From: Anaerolineales bacterium UBA1429
Lineage (GTDB): Bacteria; Chloroflexota; Anaerolineae; UBA1429
DNA: 23,492 bases
Direction of reading: 5' to 3'
NCBI GenBank assembly: GCA_002329325.1
Contig: DCTX01000021.1
Span: forward strand, 1-23,492
In this document: in pieces, positions 16,620 to 23,492 of the stretch
Position numbering within the stretch: the first letter of the stretch is position 1
How the letters are laid out: every line of letters starts with the position of its first letter
Program-made: the position numbers and the translations under genes
The notes under the pieces: model-generated
Told to the model about the DNA's origin: nothing
Databases searched by the model: none
What the model saw: only the letters and a program-made list of their open reading frames with translations

Positions 16620-16648
16620 AGAATAGCCTCGGTTGACACGGCGCGCAA
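16620..16648 (-). promoter_or_regulatory. Possible promoter for the elyC-like gene
   Basis: On the minus strand, TTGCGC (16643-16648), a 17-bp spacer and TATTCT (16620-16625), about 38 nt before ATG 16582. Both boxes are moderate matches. Confidence 0.4.
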
Positions 16649-16702
16649 GGCCGTCCGGTGGCCAGGCGCAGGAGGGGATAACGCACAGCGCCTCCCCACC
16701 TT

Positions 16703-16735
16703 CTTGACAACTCCTTCACATCTCTCGGCTAGTAT
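16703..16735 (+). promoter_or_regulatory. 11-bp tandem repeat and -10 box upstream of the two-component operon
   Basis: CTTGACAACTC (16703-16713) is directly followed by CTTCACATCTC (16714-16724), identical at 9 of 11 positions, and TAGTAT (16730-16735) follows as a possible -10. Tandem half-sites with an 11-bp period are the known binding pattern of OmpR/PhoB-type regulators, and the downstream gene encodes one. Autoregulation is therefore plausible. A TTGACA inside the first repeat would be 20 bp from the -10, longer than ideal, which would suit an activated promoter. Confidence 0.5.
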
Positions 16736-16845
16736 GTGGAAGCTATGGAGGGTTCGCGCAGGGCTGCAACCCCGTTGTTGACAGCGCCGAAACCGGGGCA
16801 TACCATCGAACTGCACCCGCGGCGTGGCCCCAGGAGCGACAGAGC

Positions 16846-17529
<684 letters not shown>

Positions 17530-17530
17530 C

Positions 17531-18904
17531 ATGCTCAAACGCCTGCCCCTCCCCCTCAAGCTCTCTCTGGTCGTGGCGCTGGCGGTAGCCCTCTCGACCG
17601 CCCTGGTGGCCACCTCGGTGCACTGGGCTGCGCGCACCGGCCTGAATCGCTACCTCACCGTGGAGGCTATCCGGCGCACCGACTCCTTTCGCGCCCTGTT
17701 GGAGGAGTACTATGACGAGGAGGGCGACTGGGGCGACATCGAGCCACTCTTTGGGCGGCAGGCGGGCCACGCCTACGGCATGGGTATGGGCATGCGCGAA
17801 GGCATGGCCCCCGGCACCGCCTATCTCCTGTTGACGGACGCCGCCGGCCTGGTGCGGTACGATCCCACCGAGACTCTGGTGGGCAAGGTCCTGCCTCGGG
17901 TGGCGCTGCGCTCCGGCGTGCCCCTGACAGTGCAAGGCAAGGTCGTGGGATATCTGGTGACCCAGGTGGGGGCGGAGGAGAGCGAGTTCCATCAGCGCCT
18001 CATGTCAACCATTCTGCGGGCCGGCGGGCTGGCCGCGCTGCTGGCCATCGGCGTGGGGCTGGTGCTCACGAGCGCGACGCTACACCCTCTCAAGGAGCTG
18101 GAGACCGCCACCGAGCAGATCGCCGCTGGCGACCTGACCGCGCGCGTGGAGGTGCGGGCCCAGGACGAAGTGGGCGCCCTGGCCTTGCGCTTCAACCGCA
18201 TGGCCGCCGACCTGGAGCGGCAGGACCAGTTGCGCCGCCGCCTGATGAACGATATCGCCCACGAGCTGCGCACGCCGCTGACGGTGATGCAGGGCGAGCT
18301 GGAGGCGCTGCAGGACGGCGTGTTTCCCATGAACCAGGAGAACCTGCAGCCCGTCTACGAGCAGACGCTGCTGCTCAAGCGACTGGTGAACGACATGCGC
18401 GACCTGGCCCTGGCCGAGGCGGGGCAGATGACCCTGGACCTCGCTCCCACCGATGTGGCCGCATTGCTCCAGAGGGTGGCCGCCCGCTATCGGCCCGAGG
18501 CAGAGAAGCGCGGCGTCGCCCTGGATACCACTTTCGCGCTGCCACTCGCGCCCGTCCGGGCCGACGCCCAGCGCATGGAGCAGGTGTTGGGCAACTTGTT
18601 GAGCAACGCCCTGCGCCACACCGCCGCGGGGGGCAGCGTCCGACTCAGCGCCGCGCAGAGGGCCGGCGGGGTGCGCATCTCCGTCCAGGACACGGGCGAG
18701 GGGATCGCGCCGGAGGACCTGCCCCACATCTTTGAGCGGTTCTACCGGGGCGACCGGGCGCGCCACCGGGGCGAGGGCCACTCGGGCCTGGGGCTGGCCA
18801 TCGCCCAAGAGCTGGTGCGCGCCCATGGAGGCGAGATCACGGCGGAGAGCGTCCTGGGGCAGGGGGCCACCATCCATGTGGATCTTCCGCTCCACGACGC
18901 ATAG
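17531..18904 (+). CDS. Membrane sensor histidine kinase with Met/His-rich sensing loop
   Basis: 457-residue BaeS/PhoR-like kinase with membrane helices at about 10-32 and 158-182 flanking an extracytoplasmic sensor domain (33-157). A HAMP domain (about 182-235), HisKA with IAHELRTPL (H244) and HATPase with N354/N358, DTGEGI (D386) and GLGLA follow. All catalytic motifs are intact. The sensor loop contains H80-AYGMGMGM followed by REGM, giving Met 84, 86, 88 and 92. Such Met/His clusters are found in proteins that bind copper or silver, but small glycine-rich loops can also be structural. ATG 17531 lies one base after the response-regulator stop (TGA at 17527-17529), so the two form an operon. 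Confidence 0.94.
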   Translation: MLKRLPLPLKLSLVVALAVALSTALVATSVHWAARTGLNRYLTVEAIRRTDSFRALLEEYYDEEGDWGDIEPLFGRQAGHAYGMGMGMREGMAPGTAYLLLTDAAGLVRYDPTETLVGKVLPRVALRSGVPLTVQGKVVGYLVTQVGAEESEFHQRLMSTILRAGGLAALLAIGVGLVLTSATLHPLKELETATEQIAAGDLTARVEVRAQDEVGALALRFNRMAADLERQDQLRRRLMNDIAHELRTPLTVMQGELEALQDGVFPMNQENLQPVYEQTLLLKRLVNDMRDLALAEAGQMTLDLAPTDVAALLQRVAARYRPEAEKRGVALDTTFALPLAPVRADAQRMEQVLGNLLSNALRHTAAGGSVRLSAAQRAGGVRISVQDTGEGIAPEDLPHIFERFYRGDRARHRGEGHSGLGLAIAQELVRAHGGEITAESVLGQGATIHVDLPLHDA

Positions 18905-18957
18905 CGGCGGTTTTGACCTCTGGCGAGAGTAGACGTACATTCCCCTGCGCTCAGCGG

Positions 18958-18986
18958 TTGTCCCGATGGTGGACTTGTAGTAATAT
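18958..18986 (+). promoter_or_regulatory. Possible promoter for the ferredoxin gene
   Basis: TTGTCC (18958-18963), a 17-bp spacer and TAATAT (18981-18986), about 58 nt before ATG 19045. Moderate matches, but located in the only AT-richer spot of this gap. Confidence 0.45.
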
Positions 18987-19044
18987 CGGGGCGGCTCTAG
19001 AGGAGCGAGAGGTTCGCTACAGCACAAAGAAGGAGACAGATTCG

Positions 19045-19269
19045 ATGGCGAGTGTCAACGTAGATCGCGACGAATGCATTTCGTGCGGAGCTTGCTGGTC
19101 CACCTGCCCAGAGGTGTTTGAGGAGAACGACGACGACGGGCTCTGCCAGGTGGTGCAGGAGTATCAGGTTGACGGCGACCCGTCCGAGGGCGAGATCCCT
19201 GATGACCTTGAGGATTGCGCGGCGGATGCCGCCGATAGCTGTCCTGTCGAGATCATTCACGTCGGCTAG
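19045..19269 (+). CDS. Small single-cluster ferredoxin
   Basis: 74-residue acidic electron carrier. C11, C14 and C17 (CISCGAC) with C66 (DSCPVEII) are the expected ligands of one [4Fe-4S] or [3Fe-4S] cluster. C21 and C58 match the extra cysteine pair that forms a disulfide in Desulfovibrio gigas-type ferredoxin. C34 is an additional cysteine with no assigned role. The low-GC start context AAGGAG (19030-19035), 9 nt before ATG, is strong. It appears to be transcribed on its own, with a promoter at 18958 and a hairpin terminator at 19303. The redox partner is not evident from the neighbours. Confidence 0.93.
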   Translation: MASVNVDRDECISCGACWSTCPEVFEENDDDGLCQVVQEYQVDGDPSEGEIPDDLEDCAADAADSCPVEIIHVG

Positions 19270-19302
19270 TCCAGCGGACGTTGTCTCACCGGCAAACCAA
19301 TA

Positions 19303-19335
19303 GGCAGCCGCCCACAGGGCGGCTGCCTTGCTGTA
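19303..19335 (+). terminator. Intrinsic terminator after the ferredoxin gene
   Basis: Perfect 11-bp stem GGCAGCCGCCC (19303-19313) and GGGCGGCTGCC (19317-19327) with a 3-nt loop ACA, followed by TTGCTGT. It is the cleanest terminator in the window. The T-tract is weak, as is common in GC-rich genomes. Confidence 0.75.
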
Positions 19336-19418
19336 TGCCCCGAAACGATCCCCGGCAGGGGATGCCTTCACCCCCCAACACCGTGCCGAGCCAGAGTGAC
19401 CGGCGCAAAGCCAGGGGC

Positions 19419-19447
19419 TGGACGGCGGCGCATCCGATGGCTATCAT
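19419..19447 (+). promoter_or_regulatory. Promoter for the carboxylesterase gene
   Basis: TGGACG (19419-19424), a 17-bp spacer and TATCAT (19442-19447). The start would be near 19454, 35 nt before ATG 19489. Confidence 0.5.
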
Positions 19448-19488
19448 ACCGGCGTAATACAGGCCACATGACCACAGGAAGGAGAACC

Positions 19489-21042
19489 ATGACGCACAGT
19501 GACCGTACGGCTGCATCCCTCGCCCCCGTCGTGGAGACCCAGTTCGGCAAGGTCCGCGGCCGCACCGTGGACGGCGTGCACGCCTACCTGGGCATCCCCT
19601 ACGGCGGGCCGACCCACGGAGCGGGGCGTTTCATGCCGCCCGGCCCTCCGGAGCCATGGTTAGGCGTCCGCGATGCCAGCGCCGGCGGCCCGCGCTGCGT
19701 GCAGTCGCCGGGCAACATCCTGCTGCACCCCGAGATCGGCGAGTACTTTGCAGGAGGGCGCCCCGAGCGCACCGACGCGGCGGCGCAGACCGATAGCGAG
19801 GATTGCCTCAACCTCAACGTGTTGACGCCCGGCCTGTCGGGCCGCCGCCCGGTCATGGTTTACATTCACGGTGGCGGCTTTGCCTCAGGCTCGAGCGTCA
19901 TCACGCTGCTGGGCGATGGCCTGCCACGGGAGCAGGACGTGGTGCTGGTGGGGGTGAACCATCGGCTGAACGCCTTTGGCTACACCTACCTGGGCGGCCT
20001 CAGCGACCGCTTCGCCCAGGGCAACGCGGGCCAGCTCGACCTGATCGCCGCCCTGACCTGGGTGCGCGACAACATCGCCGCCTTTGGCGGCGACCCTGCC
20101 AACGTGACGGTCTTTGGCGAATCAGGCGGCGGCGCCAAGATCGGCGCGCTGATGGCCATGCCGGCCGCCCGCGGGCTGTTCCACCGCGCCGTCGTCGAGA
20201 GCGGCTCCATGGTCTCCGCGGCGACGATCGAGGAGGCCACGGCATCGGCCAGAGCGCTGCTGGCGCGCCTGGGGTTGGGCGAGGGCGAGCTGGATAGGCT
20301 GCAGACGATCCCGCCCGGGCAGGTCTTCCGGGCGACCCAGGCCGTCTCGGGGCCCGGTGGCCGCCCGGCGCGCTTGGGCGCCGTGGTGGATGGGCGCACC
20401 CTGCCGGAGCTCCCCTGGAAGGATCGGGCGCCGGCCCAGTCGGCCCATATCCCCATGATCATCGGTTGCTGCAAGGACGAGGGCACCCTCTTCCATCCCG
20501 AGAGAGACCGATTGCAGCGCCTCGATTGGGCCGGCCTGCGCGAGACCCTGACGCAAGAGGCCATGGCCCCTGACATGGCGGAGGACGTCGTCGCCCTCTA
20601 CCGCCGCGCGTATCCCGCCGAGAGCCCTGGCGACCTGTACTTTCGCATCCGCACCGACCGCACCCTGCGCCCGGCGACGGTGGACCAGGCCGAGCGACAA
20701 CTGGCCCAGGGCCAGGCGAGCGTGTTCCTGTATCACTTTCGGTGGAACACCCCCTGTGGTGACGGCTCCCTACGCGCCTTTCACACCGCCGAGCTGCCCC
20801 TGGTGCTGCGACTGGTGCGCTACCCGGAGGCGGAGCAACTCTCGCGCCAGCTCAGCGGGGCCTGGGCGGCCTTTGCCCGCAGCGGCGACCCGCGCCACGC
20901 CGGGCTTCCGGACTGGCAGCCGTATACGCTGGAGCGGCGCACGACCATGGTCCTGGACGGCGCCGAGAGTCGGGCGGTAGATGATCCCGACGGCGAGGCG
21001 CGGCAGCTCTTGCTGCGAGGGCGCCTGCCCGAGTTCCTCTAG
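19489..21042 (+). CDS. Type-B carboxylesterase (para-nitrobenzyl esterase family)
   Basis: 517-residue alpha/beta hydrolase of the carboxylesterase/cholinesterase family, the usual bacterial length. The N-terminal part has YLGIPYGGP and SEDCLNLNV. The oxyanion loop is HGGGF (G128-G130), the nucleophile is S212 in FGESGGG, the acid is E331 in KDEGT and the histidine is H432 in FHTAELP. The catalytic triad is complete. No signal peptide is visible, so it is probably intracellular. It hydrolyses carboxylic esters; the natural substrate is unknown. ATG 19489 follows AAGGAG (19479-19484). An in-frame start at 19396 would precede the predicted promoter. The downstream 165-residue gene may be co-transcribed. 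Confidence 0.93.
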   Translation: MTHSDRTAASLAPVVETQFGKVRGRTVDGVHAYLGIPYGGPTHGAGRFMPPGPPEPWLGVRDASAGGPRCVQSPGNILLHPEIGEYFAGGRPERTDAAAQTDSEDCLNLNVLTPGLSGRRPVMVYIHGGGFASGSSVITLLGDGLPREQDVVLVGVNHRLNAFGYTYLGGLSDRFAQGNAGQLDLIAALTWVRDNIAAFGGDPANVTVFGESGGGAKIGALMAMPAARGLFHRAVVESGSMVSAATIEEATASARALLARLGLGEGELDRLQTIPPGQVFRATQAVSGPGGRPARLGAVVDGRTLPELPWKDRAPAQSAHIPMIIGCCKDEGTLFHPERDRLQRLDWAGLRETLTQEAMAPDMAEDVVALYRRAYPAESPGDLYFRIRTDRTLRPATVDQAERQLAQGQASVFLYHFRWNTPCGDGSLRAFHTAELPLVLRLVRYPEAEQLSRQLSGAWAAFARSGDPRHAGLPDWQPYTLERRTTMVLDGAESRAVDDPDGEARQLLLRGRLPEFL

Positions 21043-21086
21043 CGTCGCCGCGCGATTCGCGCCGCCCGCATACTAGGAGGCCCGCC

Positions 21087-21584
21087 ATGCCTTTTGCCGA
21101 CAAGTTCCGCGCCATGATGGAGATGCCCTTCCCGGGCGAAGCGTTGGGTGAGCTGGTGGTGGAGAGCGTCGAGGTTGGCCACGAGGGGCGCGCCGCCGGG
21201 CACTATGCCTACCCGCTGCGGCTGGTGCTGCGTGGGCGGGGCGGAGTGGCCGCCGTCAAGCGCGCCATCAAGCCCCTTTTCGCCCGGCGCTGCACGACCT
21301 TCTCCGGCTATGGCACGCCTTACCAGCTCTGGTTCGGCAAGCCGGAGATCGAGAACCTGGGCCAAGAGCGCTATGCCGTGACGGGCGAGGGCGCTGGCGT
21401 CCGGGTTCACCTGGAGGCCGACCTGGCCCGCTTCTGCGCGCATCTCGCCGCGCAGGGGCAGTTCGTGGCGATGCCCGAGGAGCAAGCGGGCCTCATCACG
21501 GCCTATTTGACAGAGTATCAGGCCGAGATACAGCGGCAGGTGGGGCGCTACCGCACGCGCATCCGCAGGGCAGAACGAGGTTAA
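21087..21584 (+). CDS. Conserved-looking hypothetical protein
   Basis: 165-residue protein that I do not recognise. AGGAGG (21075-21080), 6 nt before ATG 21087, and normal GC-rich coding character support it as a real gene. No signal peptide, membrane helix, metal motif or nucleotide-binding loop is visible. The middle contains several aromatic-glycine segments (SGYGTPYQLWFGKPEI) and the C-terminus is a basic helix (about 145-165). It follows the carboxylesterase by 44 nt in the same direction, so co-transcription is possible. Confidence 0.75.
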   Translation: MPFADKFRAMMEMPFPGEALGELVVESVEVGHEGRAAGHYAYPLRLVLRGRGGVAAVKRAIKPLFARRCTTFSGYGTPYQLWFGKPEIENLGQERYAVTGEGAGVRVHLEADLARFCAHLAAQGQFVAMPEEQAGLITAYLTEYQAEIQRQVGRYRTRIRRAERG

Positions 21585-21741
21585 GCCCGGCTGGGGCGAG
21601 TTCAGGCACGGGGACAATGCGCGTACACCGTGCGCGGGACCACCCCTGGCAGAAAAGGCGCCACGTCACACGCTGCCGCGCGTCTTTACGGTGCGCAGCA
21701 GCCCTGCGTTGCGTGGGCAGACCCGGCCGTCGAACCCGTTG
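21585..21741. other. Convergent intergenic region before trpA
   Basis: 157 bp between the convergent hypothetical gene and trpA. I see GC-rich sequence but no hairpin followed by a T-run on either strand, and no credible small gene. Confidence 0.3.
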
Positions 21742-22548
21742 CTACCGGCCCAGCGCCGCCCGCAGCTCGGCCACAAAGGCGCGGACCTCCTCCGGCCCCC
21801 GGGCCGCGCGCTCGACGATGGCGCTGCCGACGATCACCCCGTCGGCCAGGGGCGCCAGCAGGCGGGCCGCCTCCGGGCGCGATACGCCAAAGCCCACGGC
21901 CACGGGCGTACGCGCCACCTGGCGCACCTCCCGCAGTTGGCGGTCCAGGGCCCCATCGAGGCTGTGCTCCCCGCCGGTGGTGCCCAGCCGCGAGACGACG
22001 TACAGGAACCCCTGGGTCTCGGCGGCGATCAGGGCCAGGCGCGCCGGACTGCTGGTAGGCGCCACAAGGTAGATCAACGCCAGGCCATGTTTGGCGCAGG
22101 CCATGTGAAGGGGCCGGGCCTCCTCCGGGGGCAGATCGGGGACGATGAGGCCATCGACGCCTGCCTGGGCGCAGCGCTGGGCATAGGCCGCCGGGCCGTA
22201 GCTCAGGATCGGGTTGTAGTAGCCCATCAGGATGAGGGGCGTCTGCACGCCCTGGCTTCGCAGCGTCGCCACCATCCCCAGACAGCCTTCGGGGGTGAGC
22301 CCCGCCTCCAGGGCGCGCTGGCTGGCCCGCTGAATGGTGGGGCCATCTGCGACGGGGTCGGAGAAGGGCACGCCCAGCTCGATCAGGTCCGCTCCGCCGG
22401 CCTGCAGGGCCGATACCAGGTCGGGCGTGTCGTCGGGCGTCGGGTAGCCCACCGTCAGGTAGGTGATGAGGGCCGCGCGCCCCTGCAGGGCGGCGCTGCG
22501 GAAGGCGCCCTCGATGGCGGCCACGCCGTGTCCGTTCGCTTGGCTCAT
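21742..22548 (-). CDS. trpA: Tryptophan synthase alpha subunit
   Basis: 268-residue TIM-barrel enzyme of normal length. The catalytic glutamate E57 and aspartate D68 lie in IELGVPFSDPVADGP. Other family segments are ALITYLTVGYP, LILMGYYNPIL, GLIVPDLPPEEA, the loop-6 region VSRLGTTG and the phosphate-binding GFGVS and DGVIVGSAIV. It cleaves indole-3-glycerol phosphate to indole and glyceraldehyde-3-phosphate, passing indole to TrpB. The ATG at 22548 overlaps the trpB stop (ATGA), the usual coupling for the alpha2beta2 complex. Confidence 0.98.
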   Translation of the reverse strand: MSQANGHGVAAIEGAFRSAALQGRAALITYLTVGYPTPDDTPDLVSALQAGGADLIELGVPFSDPVADGPTIQRASQRALEAGLTPEGCLGMVATLRSQGVQTPLILMGYYNPILSYGPAAYAQRCAQAGVDGLIVPDLPPEEARPLHMACAKHGLALIYLVAPTSSPARLALIAAETQGFLYVVSRLGTTGGEHSLDGALDRQLREVRQVARTPVAVGFGVSRPEAARLLAPLADGVIVGSAIVERAARGPEEVRAFVAELRAALGR

Positions 22549-23492
22549 TCCTTTGCCTCCTCCAGATAGGCCGTCACGGTATCCAGGTCCTTGTCGCCCC
22601 GGCCCGAGAGGTTCACCAGCAGGATCTGATCCCGCGGCCGCTGGGGCGCCAGGCGCATGGCCTCAGCCACCGCATGGGACGACTCCAGGGCGGGCAGGAT
22701 GCCCTCGTACCGGCTGAGGGCGCGGAACGCCCCCAACGCAGCCGCGTCGTCGGCATAGGTGTAGCGCGCCCGCGCCAGCGCCCGCAGATGGGCGTGCTCG
22801 GGCCCCACCGAGGCGTAGTCCAGCCCCGCCGAGACCGAGTGGGTCAGGGCGATCTGGCCATCAGGCGTCTGCAGCACGTAGGTGCGCACGCCGTGCAGCA
22901 CGCCGAGCCTGCCGCGCTCCGGGTCGGCGAAGCGGGCGGCGTGGCGTCCCTCGGCGATCCCCTCGCCGCCGGCCTCCACGCCGATCAGCTCCACGTCGTC
23001 GGCGAGGAAGGGGTGGAACAGGCCGATGGCGTTGGAGCCGCCCCCCACGCAGGCGATCAGGGTATCGGGCAGGCGGCCCATCTGCTCCAGGCATTGGGCG
23101 CGGGCCTCGCGGCCGATGACGCTCTGCAGGTCGCGCACGATCATGGGGTAGGGGTGCGGCCCCAGAGCCGAGCCCAGCAAGTAGTAGCTATCGCCCACGG
23201 TGGCGGCCCAATCGCGCAGCGCCTCGTTGATGGCGTCCTTGAGGGTGCGCGAGCCCGCATCCACGGGGCGCACCTCGGCCCCCAGCAGGCGCATGCGCAG
23301 CACGTTGGGCGCCTGGCGGGCCATGTCATCGCATCCCATATAGACGACGCAGGCCATGCCCAGCAAGGCCGCGGCGGTGGCCGTGGCCACGCCGTGTTGG
23401 CCCGCGCCCGTCTCGGCGATCAGACGCGTCTTGCCCATGGCCCGGGCGATGAGGGCCTGCCCCAGGGCGTTGTTGATCTTGTGGGCGCCGGT
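22545..23492 (-). CDS. trpB: Tryptophan synthase beta subunit (5' end cut by window)
   Basis: The visible 316 codons include the PLP-binding lysine in GAHKINN right at the window edge, ETGAGQHGVA, the phosphate-binding GGGSNAIG, a VEAGGEG segment and the C-terminal LSGRGDKDLDT typical of TrpB1. It condenses indole with serine to give tryptophan. Roughly the first 80-90 residues are expected beyond the window. It lies upstream of and overlaps trpA by 4 bp. Confidence 0.98.
   Translation of the reverse strand, partial: TGAHKINNALGQALIARAMGKTRLIAETGAGQHGVATATAAALLGMACVVYMGCDDMARQAPNVLRMRLLGAEVRPVDAGSRTLKDAINEALRDWAATVGDSYYLLGSALGPHPYPMIVRDLQSVIGREARAQCLEQMGRLPDTLIACVGGGSNAIGLFHPFLADDVELIGVEAGGEGIAEGRHAARFADPERGRLGVLHGVRTYVLQTPDGQIALTHSVSAGLDYASVGPEHAHLRALARARYTYADDAAALGAFRALSRYEGILPALESSHAVAEAMRLAPQRPRDQILLVNLSGRGDKDLDTVTAYLEEAKE

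Noticed and set aside
16633..16638. Plus-strand TTGACA as a promoter
   Set aside because: No acceptable -10 box 16-18 bp downstream; it lies within the spacer of the minus-strand elyC-like promoter.

Overview
The window is a GC-rich, densely coded bacterial chromosome segment with about 20 protein genes, no RNA genes and no mobile elements that I can see. Many genes overlap by 4 bp (GTGA or ATGA), GTG and TTG starts occur, and several intergenic regions carry sigma-70-type -35/-10 pairs with 17-bp spacers. The gene styles (receiver fused to a PilB-type ATPase, HEAT-repeat membrane protein, MtnA, URO-D-family methyltransferase, PfkB kinases) suggest a Chloroflexota-like organism, perhaps Anaerolineae. 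That placement is an inference from style, not a demonstrated taxonomy.

Region 1 (1-6117, minus strand) is a compact five-gene signalling operon. In transcription order it encodes a receiver-GAF-HD-GYP phosphodiesterase, a receiver-GAF-histidine kinase, a receiver-only protein, a short histidine kinase with a degraded ATP-binding domain, and a type IV pilus/type II secretion ATPase (PilB/GspE) with a receiver domain fused to its N-terminus. The short kinase's dimerisation region clearly resembles that of the full kinase two genes upstream. The layout suggests a phosphorelay that acts directly on a surface motor through protein phosphorylation, with c-di-GMP turnover in the same operon. This is the most interesting system in the window.

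Region 2 (6118-11189) holds a 300-bp leader, a membrane-anchored TPR/HEAT protein and a dUTPase-like protein (minus strand). Divergent from these are a secreted or anchored zinc amidase and an MtnA-type isomerase (plus strand). rfbC (dTDP-4-dehydrorhamnose 3,5-epimerase) converges on mtnA with overlapping stop codons.

Region 3 (11429-15764, plus strand) looks like one operon. It has a canonical promoter, a 16-codon leader ORF, an acetyl-esterase-like hydrolase, a zinc-type URO-D/MtaA-like methyltransferase, a membrane 7TM-PAS sensor lacking a kinase domain, a PfkB sugar kinase and a strong terminator hairpin shared with the convergent elyC-like gene.

Region 4 (16582-21584) contains an elyC/sanA-like gene (minus), then an OmpR-type response regulator/histidine kinase pair whose promoter carries an 11-bp tandem repeat. 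It continues with a small ferredoxin with its own promoter and terminator, a type-B carboxylesterase, and a 165-residue protein I do not recognise. Region 5 (21742-23492, minus strand) is trpB (cut by the window edge) and trpA, encoding tryptophan synthase.
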